Assembly: GCA_029269725.1 (NCBI GenBank)
Contig: JARJHS010000004.1
Span: 62,001 to 126,000 of the forward strand
Source: Pollutibacter soli
GTDB taxonomy: Bacteria > Bacteroidota > Bacteroidia > Chitinophagales > Chitinophagaceae
Direction of reading: 5' to 3'
DNA: 64,000 bases
The position numbers were made by a program, and so were the translations under genes. Position 1 is the stretch's first letter, and each line of letters begins with the position of its first letter. Under the pieces are notes generated by a model. It was not told the origin of the DNA. It made no database searches and saw nothing but the letters and a program-made list of their open reading frames with translations. Shown here piece after piece: positions 8,585-16,976 of this stretch.

Positions 8585-10585
8585 CTAAAGAGGGTCGCCG
8601 AATCGCTGAAAAAGTTCGATCCGTGCAGGCCCTGAAAGCTCGAATCGATACTCTTCCATCAATATCCTTGCAAGATTTTTTCCTGTACCAGCAGAAAGAG
8701 CAATGGCGAAATTATCAACGGCATCCTGGGCCGAAAGCGTCTTTTTGCGGCTGGCAGTTTCTTTAAAAAAGGCTGACACAAAACTACCACGCCCGGAATT
8801 TTTATAAAAGTGAAGTATAATAGATGCAAAAATCAGGTGTGACGATACCGGAGTGCCATTCAGATTCGCAATGCCGGATTCATAAATCTTCTTCCAATTG
8901 GTGGTGGTGTCGGACTTATAAAGCCCCGCATAACCTTCCAGTGAATTTCTGACAGGTGTTTCGGTGTTCCGGATCGGTAATGATATCAGATCTGTCACGA
9001 TATTTTTCATCGCTTCAGAATATCCCGTTGCTACGTCGACCAGGTAACCATTTCCAAAATGAAGCTGATCACTGTAAAACCAGAAATTTCTTCCGAGTTC
9101 ATAAAAGAAAGTGGTATGGTATTTTCCAGTTTTCAACACATCGTTATATAATTCATCAACCCATGGATTAATCATTTCAATTCCTGTAAAACCCAGGTAT
9201 CCGCAGGCGCCGCCACAGGTGGAATTGACTGAAGCTATGGTAGACCGACCGTTGATCACTGTCGGCGCGAATTTTTGCGGTTCTTTTCCTGTGAGGGCTT
9301 TATATTGAAGATATCCGTCATCAAGACTTTTTACTATCGCTTCCATCACTTCAAGGTTGAGATCGGACTTCTGTGTTAAAAGGACGATATGATTGCCAAA
9401 CCAGGGCTGCAGATTAAGCACAGCTCCCTGGAAAGTTGTGTAATTGACGCGTGATGGCAATTGAATGATTTCAAACTGAGCGTTCGCCTGTTTACTCTCG
9501 CATGTCACAGTTACAGCAATATTTCCCGTAGCCTTGGCTGTGACAAGGCCAGACGCATTAACGGTCGCTTTGGAGTTGTCGGCGCTGGAAAATGAAACAG
9601 ACCTATCGGTGATGATTTTATTGTTGATGTCTTTGACGATGACCTGCAATTGAATTGTTGCACCTGTCTGAATTTTGACGATCGCAGGGCTGACAGTGAT
9701 GGTGCCTACCGGAACTTTAACTGATGTTATTTTGGCTGTCTTCGTCTTGCCTTCAGCGTTAGCAGTAATTTCTGCCTGTCCTTCTTTGATAGCCGTAACG
9801 AGGCCGGTTTGATTCACGCCGATAACGGATGTATCACTGCTTGACCAGGCAATTATTCTGCCGGTAAGGATATTATTCTGTGCATCTTTCAATGTGGGAG
9901 TAAGCTGAAGACTAGACCCCACGTACAATTGTGCACTGAGCCCGTTAAGATCGATTTTGTCTACAGGGATATCACGCACTTTTACATTGCATTTGGCGGA
10001 TTTCCCTTCTGCGGTGGCCGTGACCGTTATGTCACCGGCCGCTATTGCTTTTATGTTTCCTTTGGCATCAACAGTAAGCCTGCCCGAATCGGAACTGATG
10101 AACGTGACGGCTCTGCCTGTAAGCAATGTGTTGTACTTGCTGAATAATTTAACCTTTAATTCCGCAGCCTCTCCTGTTAAAATATTCAGTGAATCAGGCT
10201 CAATGGTAACTACTGCTACAGTATTAAGTTTTGCCTGCACTACAGTGGTGCCGGTTTTGCCTGAAGAAGATGCTGAAATTGTGGCGTTTCCTTCTTTCAA
10301 TCCAATAGCCAGACCGGGATCGCTTATCCGTACGACTGCAGCATCTGAACTTATCCATTGTATACTTTGACCAACCATCTCCTTATTATTCTGATCGAGT
10401 ACGATTGCTTTCAATTGAATACTATCCCCAATTTCGATCGTGGGGTTGACCGGTTCAATACGGACAGTCGAAACAACCCTTTGCGCAGGCCGCGGGTCCG
10501 GATCTTTGCCGGGATCTTTGCTGCAGGCATTCGCAATCAAAAACAGAAAAAAAATGAGGCTTGATTTTTTTGATAGGTTAACCAT
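8585..10585 (-). CDS. Lipoprotein with four Big_2-like Ig domains and a degenerate peptidase-like C-terminal domain
   Basis: 666 residues. Lipoprotein signal with lipid Cys21 (LIANAC), then four bacterial Ig-like (Big_2) repeats at roughly 38-120, 122-205, 208-290 and 293-376, each with the TV.P....I..G....L.A pattern and an EG.A.ITA-type end. The C-terminal 290 residues are unique here: they contain TTFFYELGRNFWFYSDQLHF (491-510), which looks like a gluzincin HExxHxxW helix whose metal ligands are altered (Tyr495 and Arg499 for the two His). Probably surface-exposed and either a pseudo-peptidase or a carbohydrate-interacting domain; function not known. Divergent from the beta-helix gene at 10841 across a 255-bp promoter region. 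Confidence 0.8.
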   Translation of the reverse strand: MVNLSKKSSLIFFLFLIANACSKDPGKDPDPRPAQRVVSTVRIEPVNPTIEIGDSIQLKAIVLDQNNKEMVGQSIQWISSDAAVVRISDPGLAIGLKEGNATISASSSGKTGTTVVQAKLNTVAVVTIEPDSLNILTGEAAELKVKLFSKYNTLLTGRAVTFISSDSGRLTVDAKGNIKAIAAGDITVTATAEGKSAKCNVKVRDIPVDKIDLNGLSAQLYVGSSLQLTPTLKDAQNNILTGRIIAWSSSDTSVIGVNQTGLVTAIKEGQAEITANAEGKTKTAKITSVKVPVGTITVSPAIVKIQTGATIQLQVIVKDINNKIITDRSVSFSSADNSKATVNASGLVTAKATGNIAVTVTCESKQANAQFEIIQLPSRVNYTTFQGAVLNLQPWFGNHIVLLTQKSDLNLEVMEAIVKSLDDGYLQYKALTGKEPQKFAPTVINGRSTIASVNSTCGGACGYLGFTGIEMINPWVDELYNDVLKTGKYHTTFFYELGRNFWFYSDQLHFGNGYLVDVATGYSEAMKNIVTDLISLPIRNTETPVRNSLEGYAGLYKSDTTTNWKKIYESGIANLNGTPVSSHLIFASIILHFYKNSGRGSFVSAFFKETASRKKTLSAQDAVDNFAIALSAGTGKNLARILMEEYRFELSGPARIELFQRFGDPL

Positions 10586-10840
10586 ATAGTGAGCGGGTTG
10601 AAAAGGAAATCAGAGGATCGGATAAACGGTGACTTTGATAGGATGGGGAAGGGCGGGATGTTCAAATTAAGAAAAATTATTATTTCTTAGAAATAAAGAG
10701 GTTTATACTTTTTTAGAAAAATTATTCCTGATGATTAATTTTTGTATGATCACCGGCTGCATCGTTTTTCCATCCTGTTTTGGTAAACGTACCCACTTTA
10801 AAATGATGTAACTTTTCTTTTTCTATTCAATGATACTTGT

Positions 10841-12046
10841 ATGAGAATTTTCAGAATTCTTTGTCTTTCAACCTTGTCTCTGTTTACAACAGTTCTTTTT
10901 GCCCAACCCGATATTCGAAAACAATGGCAAACCAGGCTGATCACCGTTGCAGATGGCGAAACAATAAACCTTGATGAAGGAACTTTTGTGATGGACGCAA
11001 CGTTGTCGATGGAGGGAAAGAAAAATATTACGATCAAAGGCAAAGGAATTGATAAAACAATCATTTCATTTAAGGGACAAAAATCCGGTGCGGAAGGATT
11101 GCGTGTCTCTAATTGCACCAACATCACCCTGGAAGATTTTTCTGTGGAAGATGCAAAAGGTGACGGTGTGAAGACGATGAATGTAAATGGCATTACATTC
11201 AGGAATATTCGCGCAATGTGGACAGGGAAGCCGGATAAAAATAATGGTTCTTATGCACTATATCCTGTCCTCTGTGAAAATGTGTTGATTGAAAATTGTA
11301 TTGCCCGAGGTGCTTCTGACGCCGGTATTTATGTAGGCCAATCGAAGGATATTATTGTGAGAAACAACAAAGCGTATGAAAATGTGGCGGGGATAGAAAT
11401 TGAGAATTCTCTGAATGCGGAAGTGTATGATAATGAAACTTACAATAACACCGGTGGACTTCTTGTTTTTGATTTGCCCGATCTCAAACTGAAGCGCGGT
11501 GGCCATTGCAAATTGTACCGGAACACCATCCGCGATAACAATCTACCGAATTTCGCTCCAAAAGGAAATATCGTGGGTAAGGTGCCGCTGGGTACAGGCA
11601 TTTTATTGCTTGCATGCACCAATGTAGAAATCTATGAAAACCAGATCCTGAATAATCGTACAACACCTACCGGTATCATCAGTTACTACATGACTGAAAA
11701 TCCGATCAAGGACAGCACCTATTATCCTTATCCCACATCTGTCTATATTCATGATAACGTGTACAGCAAGCCACGCAAAAAAGCGACTATGCGTGGGCGT
11801 ATGGGTAAGATGTACAGGTTTAAATTGAAGTTCGGCAAAGATGTTCCTGATATTGTTTATGACGGAATCCTGGATGATAAGGTACCCAATGGAAAATTTA
11901 ACTACAGCGATAATAAAAGAATCTGTATCAGAAATAATAAGGGAGCCAGTTACGCCAATCTGGATGCTGCAAATGGGTTTAAAAATATTTCGAGGGATTC
12001 TGCTCCCATGGATTGTAATCCTTCCACCACGGCATCTGTTCAATAA
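10841..12046 (+). CDS. Secreted parallel beta-helix repeat protein
   Basis: 401 residues with a signal peptide (about 1-21, ending LFAQ). From about residue 45 to 300 it shows PbH1-type turns: NITIKGKGIDKTIISF, NITLEDFSVEDAKGDGV, NVLIENCIARGASDAGIYV, DIIVRNNKAYENVAGIEI, NAEVYDNETYNNTGGLLV. This matches the right-handed beta-helix family of TIGR03805, which is known to occur beside the diheme protein family TIGR03806; the next gene, 8 bp away, is such a protein. Function of the pair is not established; a periplasmic or surface polysaccharide- or copper/redox-linked role would be guesswork. Confidence 0.87.
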   Translation: MRIFRILCLSTLSLFTTVLFAQPDIRKQWQTRLITVADGETINLDEGTFVMDATLSMEGKKNITIKGKGIDKTIISFKGQKSGAEGLRVSNCTNITLEDFSVEDAKGDGVKTMNVNGITFRNIRAMWTGKPDKNNGSYALYPVLCENVLIENCIARGASDAGIYVGQSKDIIVRNNKAYENVAGIEIENSLNAEVYDNETYNNTGGLLVFDLPDLKLKRGGHCKLYRNTIRDNNLPNFAPKGNIVGKVPLGTGILLLACTNVEIYENQILNNRTTPTGIISYYMTENPIKDSTYYPYPTSVYIHDNVYSKPRKKATMRGRMGKMYRFKLKFGKDVPDIVYDGILDDKVPNGKFNYSDNKRICIRNNKGASYANLDAANGFKNISRDSAPMDCNPSTTASVQ

Positions 12047-12054
12047 AAGTTATT

Positions 12055-13095
12055 ATGAAAAGCCGTCTGCTGATATTTTTTTCCGTAATACTGACTTCGC
12101 TGTGTGTGGGTGCAGCAGTTGATCGTCCGCATCCACCGAAAGAATTGCTTTCGCAATACGGTTTTTTTAAGGGGGTTCTGAAAGATCAGCAACCTGCTGA
12201 TGGTATTATGCCATATTCACTATCTACTCCGTTATTTTCTGATTATGCGGAAAAGCTTCGATTCGTTTTTATTCCTGTAGGCTTATCTGCGAAATTCAAT
12301 GATAGTTCCGTTTTTAATTTTCCGGAAGGAACAGTCCTGATAAAAACATTTTATTTTCCTGTCGATTTCCGTAACCCTTCAAAAGGAAGAAGATTGATGG
12401 AAACACGTTTGCTGATTCATGAAGGAAGCCGGTGGATCGCATATCCCTACATCTGGAATGAAGATCAGAAAGATGCTGTTTACGATCCGGCGGGAGAAGT
12501 AAAGGCGGTGAAGTATGTTGATCTGAATGGTAAAAAGAAAGAGCACAATTATTTTATTCCGAACCAGAATCAATGCAAGGGATGTCATAACCAGAACGAA
12601 GTATTGGTTCCGCTTGGTCCTTCGGCAAGGCAGATGAATCACGATATGATGTACAGTTCCGGTAAACAGAATCAGTTACTTTACTGGGAACAAAATGATA
12701 AACTCAGTGGATTCAAACCTTCTGACGCAAAAAATGTTGGTATAGTCTGGAACGATCCTGCAACGGGTACACTTGATCAACGCGCGAGATTGTGGCTTGA
12801 TATCAATTGCGGATTTTGTCATCAGCCACAGGGGCCGGCAGCGAGTTCAGGTTTACATTTGCATATGCAGGAATCGGATCCGTTAAGGATCGGTATAAAT
12901 AAAACTCCAGTTGCTGCAGGGCGTGGTTCCGGTGACAGAAGATTTGATATCGTACCTGGTAAGCCCGTGGAATCAATATTGATTTTCCGGATGGAGTCAG
13001 ACGATCCGGGAATAATGATGCCAGAGCTTGGCCGTTCAGTTAAACACCAGGAAGGAATTGCCCTGATCAAAGAATGGATTGCAGGGATGAAATAA
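12055..13095 (+). CDS. SO2930/HNE_0200-family diheme c-type cytochrome
   Basis: 346 residues with a signal peptide (about 1-21). Two CXXCH heme c sites are visible: CKGCH (Cys174-His178) within NQNQCKGCHNQNEV, and CGFCH (Cys252-His256) within NCGFCHQPQG. The conserved N-terminal segment (LLSQYGFFKG, PYSLSTPLFSDYAEKLRF) and its position directly behind a TIGR03805 beta-helix gene identify the family (TIGR03806). Both are exported, so the two probably act together outside the cytoplasm; the electron donor and acceptor are unknown. The next gene starts 19 bp downstream, suggesting a three-gene transcript. Confidence 0.87.
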   Translation: MKSRLLIFFSVILTSLCVGAAVDRPHPPKELLSQYGFFKGVLKDQQPADGIMPYSLSTPLFSDYAEKLRFVFIPVGLSAKFNDSSVFNFPEGTVLIKTFYFPVDFRNPSKGRRLMETRLLIHEGSRWIAYPYIWNEDQKDAVYDPAGEVKAVKYVDLNGKKKEHNYFIPNQNQCKGCHNQNEVLVPLGPSARQMNHDMMYSSGKQNQLLYWEQNDKLSGFKPSDAKNVGIVWNDPATGTLDQRARLWLDINCGFCHQPQGPAASSGLHLHMQESDPLRIGINKTPVAAGRGSGDRRFDIVPGKPVESILIFRMESDDPGIMMPELGRSVKHQEGIALIKEWIAGMK

Positions 13096-13114
13096 AAATG
13101 ACTTGTGAGTAACC

Positions 13115-13825
13115 ATGCCGGGTTTATTCATCATAGGAGCAAAAAAAGCAGATAATAAAAAATCGCATCGTGCAATATGGATTGCACTCGTAATACACCT
13201 TGTGGGTTTACTGGGGATCCTTTTTGTCAACAGGTATCGGTTTATTGTTCTGACTCCGATAAACCTGCTGATCATGGCAGGTCTTCTGCTTCAAACAAGA
13301 TTTGATAAAAATTACTGGCTTCATATATTTTTTGCCGTCTGTTGGCTTGCCGGAATGGCCGCAGAAATTACCGGAGTAAATACAGGATTGCTTTTTGGTG
13401 ATTACAGGTATGGGAAGTGGCTGGGACCAGGCTTTGCGGGCGTTCCTCTGTTGATCGGTGTCAATTGGTTTATTATTGTTTATAGCTCTGCATGTGTTAC
13501 CCATTTCCTGCTGGATTTTAAAAGGAAAAAAAGGTCACTCACGTTAGCGTATAATCGAAAAAGATTCTTTCTGTTTTGTTTTATTGGTGCATTGCTCGCA
13601 ACTTTTTTTGACTGGGTGATGGAGCCTGCTGCTATTGAGCTGGGTTTCTGGATATGGACAGGAGACGGTTCGATCCCGGTATTCAATTATGCCTGTTGGT
13701 TTCTGCTGAGTTTTCTGCTTTTGTTTATTTTCCGTAAAATGCCAATTACAGCTAACAACAGGTTTGCTGTGTACCTTTTTTTAATACAACTTTGTTTTTT
13801 CCTTCTGATCAGGATAGCGGGGTAA
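13115..13825 (+). CDS. CruF-like carotenoid biosynthesis membrane protein (DUF422)
   Basis: 236 residues, six to seven membrane segments. Matches the CruF/DUF422 family: AAEITGVNTGLLFGDYRYG (loop with conserved Glu, Gly and Tyr), GVPLLIGVNWFII, FFDWVMEPAAIELGFWIW and NYACWFLLS. Characterised members hydrate the C1,2 end of gamma-carotene or bisanhydrobacterioruberin; the reaction here is not proven. Its place behind the beta-helix and diheme genes, with crtI 4.7 kb upstream and crtY/crtZ 12 kb downstream, supports a carotenoid role. With lycopene cyclase also encoded, a monocyclic hydroxylated carotenoid (myxol/saproxanthin type) is a reasonable guess. Confidence 0.82.
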   Translation: MPGLFIIGAKKADNKKSHRAIWIALVIHLVGLLGILFVNRYRFIVLTPINLLIMAGLLLQTRFDKNYWLHIFFAVCWLAGMAAEITGVNTGLLFGDYRYGKWLGPGFAGVPLLIGVNWFIIVYSSACVTHFLLDFKRKKRSLTLAYNRKRFFLFCFIGALLATFFDWVMEPAAIELGFWIWTGDGSIPVFNYACWFLLSFLLLFIFRKMPITANNRFAVYLFLIQLCFFLLIRIAG

Positions 13826-14150
13826 TCGGGGCCATGTATTTATACAGTACATGTTAGACAGCAGACTGCAGAAATTTATAGTTGTTAGTCTTGTGGTTTT
13901 GGCTTTACAATTTGAATTAGGGGCTGCTGTTTAATGTGCGAATCCCATTCGATATTCAATTACAAAGCAATTTAGCTGTCGGCGTGCGGGCGGATTTTAG
14001 CACCTGTTTGAATTCGGTTCTCGGTTTAAATTTCGCAGGCTTCTATTATGCATTTCTGCAAAGCGTAACGTTTCAGCGAACAGCGATGAAATAATAAATG
14101 CAGGCAGTTCTCATCTAAGCAGTAATTCCGGATCAGCTTTCGGCTAAAGA
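13826..14150. other. Intergenic region between convergent genes
   Basis: No gene found. A weak inverted repeat CATGTA/TACATG near 13834-13854 could end the CruF transcript. The rest shows no recognisable element. Confidence 0.4.
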
Positions 14151-14738
14151 CTACACTTTGTGTCCGGTAAGTTTCTTTATATGTTCCTGTTTAACAGGTT
14201 CGCGAAGTCTGCGGGATGATTCTGTGTGATAGGAGTGGGAAAGAAGAAAATTATTCTGCAGATTTTCCCAGGCAGCATCATCTGGCACAATGCCATAAAA
14301 AAGAAATTCCTGGTGCAGAGTCTCTGCAATTTCAAAAAAGTCTTCACGACCTAAATAATCGAGATCTGCATCGCAGATAACTTTTTCCAGAAGGTTTTTT
14401 GGCTTTTGTGGAAGTTTTGTCGCCATAATGAGTTCACGAATGATCTCCTGATCGTCATCTGGTATACCAAAATCTTCAGCGTCTTCATCGAAAAGCTTAC
14501 AGCCAGCAGCCTCATGTTCACGGTATTTTACCAGGAAACCGGTGTCATGATAGATCGCTGCTATCTTCAATAAAAACAATTGATGGGGATCTTTTATTCC
14601 TTCTGCTTTTGCAATACGTAAACATTGCTCTTCCACATCAACTGTGTGATTGAGGCAATGATAAGTCAGGTGCGGGCTCAAATCTTTCAGCCGCGACATA
14701 ACCGAAGATCTGATCCTTCTATACGATTCTGCAGTCAT
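14151..14738 (-). CDS. HD-domain phosphohydrolase
   Basis: 195 residues. HD metal-site motifs are visible: an early His in LTYHCLNHTVDV, HDTGFL (His-Asp pair) near residue 64, EHEAAG with a His near 74, and the final Asp in CDADLDYLG. Such proteins hydrolyse phosphate monoesters or nucleotides; the substrate cannot be told. It lies 126 bp downstream of the adenylate cyclase gene on the same strand, so co-transcription and a role in nucleotide signalling are possible but unproven. Confidence 0.85.
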   Translation of the reverse strand: MTAESYRRIRSSVMSRLKDLSPHLTYHCLNHTVDVEEQCLRIAKAEGIKDPHQLFLLKIAAIYHDTGFLVKYREHEAAGCKLFDEDAEDFGIPDDDQEIIRELIMATKLPQKPKNLLEKVICDADLDYLGREDFFEIAETLHQEFLFYGIVPDDAAWENLQNNFLLSHSYHTESSRRLREPVKQEHIKKLTGHKV

Positions 14739-14864
14739 GAATAATAATCAAAATACTGAATCATAAAGTTCTCTCAAAGTAAATGCACTGAAAATGCATG
14801 AAGACGCGGGACTAAAAATCCTTGTTCATATTTCTCAGATACATTAAATATACTCAAAGAAAAT

Positions 14865-16883
14865 TTAAATTGAATTTTCCGGGAAAAAACCTGTACTCTC
14901 TTTTATTTCCTCTTTCCCAGCCAGTACGGTCTCGAGTTTACGGATAGCTTCACCAAGGAAATACATGTCTATTTCGCCCACATTTTTAGCATAGATCTTA
15001 CCCCTGTAATGGCAGTGATAATGATCTTTTATCAGCATATACAATGTTTCCGAAATATTGATTTCACCCGGTTCGCCATTGCTTTCCATCCGGCTGGCAA
15101 TATTTACTGTACTACCCCAGATGTCGTAAGCGTATTTTTTCTTACCTACCACCCCGGCAACCAGCGGTCCAACATGGATACCTATGCGAAGTTCCCAGGG
15201 CATGAAACCATCCTTGATTCTCTCGCTATTGCGTTGCTTCATTACCTGCCTGATTTCAAGCGCCGCCTTCATCATATTCAGGAGATACTCATCATAAGGA
15301 GTGGGAATACCACTGGCGCACATATACGCATCTCCAATAGTTTTGATTTTCTCCAGTCTGTATTTTTCAACTATATCATCGAATGCAATAAAACAGGCAT
15401 TTAGCTCGGCAACGACCTCCTGAGAAGACATGTGATCGGCCAATGTTGTGAAATTTTTGAAATCTGTAAACAATACCGCGACACTTTCATAAAATCTTGG
15501 AGTCGCCACACCATCTCTCCTCAATTCTTTTGCAACCTCCTCGGGAAGAATGTTTGAAAGCAAACTTTCAATTTCCGCTTTCTGGCTATCCAGGATATTG
15601 TTGATTCTTGTTTTATTCCTGTAGTCCCGATATAAAATGAAGATAATTAACGACACCAGGATCATTCCTACGATCAGCGCATTCTTTGCAAAGCGCTGGC
15701 GATTTAATTCAAGTTTCTGGAACTCTTTATCTTTTTTCAGTAAGTCAATTTCTTTTTCTTTCAATCCGACTTCAAACCGGGATTGAATACTATCCGCACT
15801 TAAATTAAATAAAGTATCAGCAAGTAATGAATATTTCTGTTGATAACGAAATGCATTATCATAGTCTTTTGCATCCCGATAAAGATTTGCAAGACTCAGG
15901 TAAACTTGTTTAAGGTGACTTGCTGCCTTTATTTCAGTAGCCAATGAAACGGATTCATTAAGATATTGCATTGCGCCACGGCGATTTCCCTGGAGCCTGT
16001 AAATCTCACCCATTTCCAGTGCAGATTCAACTTTAAATAACTTGCTGTCCTGCTCACTCGCTTTATTATATGCCTGGTTAAACCAGTTTAAAGCTTCAGT
16101 ACTATCACCCTTTCGTTTGAATAATTTTCCGATATCATTTAAGACATAAGGAAGGTTTGTACTGTTGTTTGTTTCCGAGGCTTTTTTTGCAGTCAGGAAA
16201 TGAATCATGGCAAGTGAATCCTCGTTCATATTCATATAGATTTCTCCAATATTGGTGTTGCAGGAACCTATATTGTCAAGGTCATTTAATTCTTCAGCAA
16301 TCTTTAAAGCTTTCTTCAAATAGATCAGGGCCTGGTCGTAGGTTACGGGTCGGCTCATATAAATCAGACCAATATTTTGTGTTGTGGTTGCGATGCGAAG
16401 TTTATCGCCTATTTTTTCTGCGGCATCAAGCGAGGGTAGAAAATACTCGAGAGCCCTCGCATAGTTGCCGAGGTAATAGTAGATGGAACCAATATTGTTT
16501 AAAATATTGGAGATGCCATCCTGGTCATTTATCTCCCTGTAAGTTTGCAGAGCATTTGTCCAGTATTCTTCAGCTTGTAAATATTCGCTCCTGTCAAAAT
16601 AATGAAGTCCGATCCATTTGTTACCCAAAGCAACTCCTTTGCGAAAATTAAGCTGTTCTGCAAGCTCAAAAGCCGCGTGGCTGTATTTCAACGAAGTGTC
16701 AGGGGATGCACCACGATAGAATTTTGCAAGCTCGATCATGGTCAGCACTTTGTTGCTGTCGTTTGATTGCAGCTTTAGCCTTGTCCGAAGACTATCGCTG
16801 GTGTTCTGTCCAGTTACACATATACTGGAAATTGTCATCAACAGGAGCGCCCCAAGCCTGAAAAAACCCATCCCGATATTCAT
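14865..16883 (-). CDS. TPR-sensor class III adenylate cyclase, membrane anchored
   Basis: 672 residues from ATG 16883. That start gives a signal peptide (MNIGMGFFRLGALLLM..) and avoids a longer frame that would run through the terminator hairpin at 16925. Layout: exported TPR array (about 35-355, repeats such as NILNNIGSIYYYLGNYARALEYF), a coiled stretch, one membrane segment (about 402-419) and a cytoplasmic class III cyclase domain (about 465-650). Metal Asp474 (VLFTDF) and Asp518 (TIGDAY), purine-selecting Lys514 and Asp587 (YDIWG) and transition-state Asn594/Arg598 are all present, the pattern for ATP rather than GTP. Likely makes cAMP in response to an extracytoplasmic signal. The CRP-like gene at 25800 could be a receptor. 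Confidence 0.9.
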   Translation of the reverse strand: MNIGMGFFRLGALLLMTISSICVTGQNTSDSLRTRLKLQSNDSNKVLTMIELAKFYRGASPDTSLKYSHAAFELAEQLNFRKGVALGNKWIGLHYFDRSEYLQAEEYWTNALQTYREINDQDGISNILNNIGSIYYYLGNYARALEYFLPSLDAAEKIGDKLRIATTTQNIGLIYMSRPVTYDQALIYLKKALKIAEELNDLDNIGSCNTNIGEIYMNMNEDSLAMIHFLTAKKASETNNSTNLPYVLNDIGKLFKRKGDSTEALNWFNQAYNKASEQDSKLFKVESALEMGEIYRLQGNRRGAMQYLNESVSLATEIKAASHLKQVYLSLANLYRDAKDYDNAFRYQQKYSLLADTLFNLSADSIQSRFEVGLKEKEIDLLKKDKEFQKLELNRQRFAKNALIVGMILVSLIIFILYRDYRNKTRINNILDSQKAEIESLLSNILPEEVAKELRRDGVATPRFYESVAVLFTDFKNFTTLADHMSSQEVVAELNACFIAFDDIVEKYRLEKIKTIGDAYMCASGIPTPYDEYLLNMMKAALEIRQVMKQRNSERIKDGFMPWELRIGIHVGPLVAGVVGKKKYAYDIWGSTVNIASRMESNGEPGEINISETLYMLIKDHYHCHYRGKIYAKNVGEIDMYFLGEAIRKLETVLAGKEEIKESTGFFPENSI

Positions 16884-16924
16884 TTCGTTTATAAAATTTA
16901 AAAAATATTCAGGCCCTACCAAAT

Positions 16925-16953
16925 AAAAGAGGGAATATTTCATTCCCTCTTTT
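16925..16953 (-). terminator. Intrinsic terminator after the 1910-residue subtilase gene
   Basis: Perfect 12-bp stem, AAAAGAGGGAAT (16925-16936) and its complement (16942-16953), 5-base loop. It lies 24 bp past the subtilase stop on the minus strand and just before the cyclase start, so it separates the two transcripts and argues against a cyclase start at 16964. Confidence 0.85.
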
Positions 16954-16976
16954 AGTAATATCAATCTGACGGCGTA

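Noticed and set aside
11841-12122. 93-codon plus frame overlapping the beta-helix and cytochrome genes
   Set aside because: Out of frame with two well-supported genes and without any recognisable domain.
16884-16964. Longer adenylate cyclase start at 16964
   Set aside because: It would run the coding sequence through a 12-bp terminator stem and hide the signal peptide.
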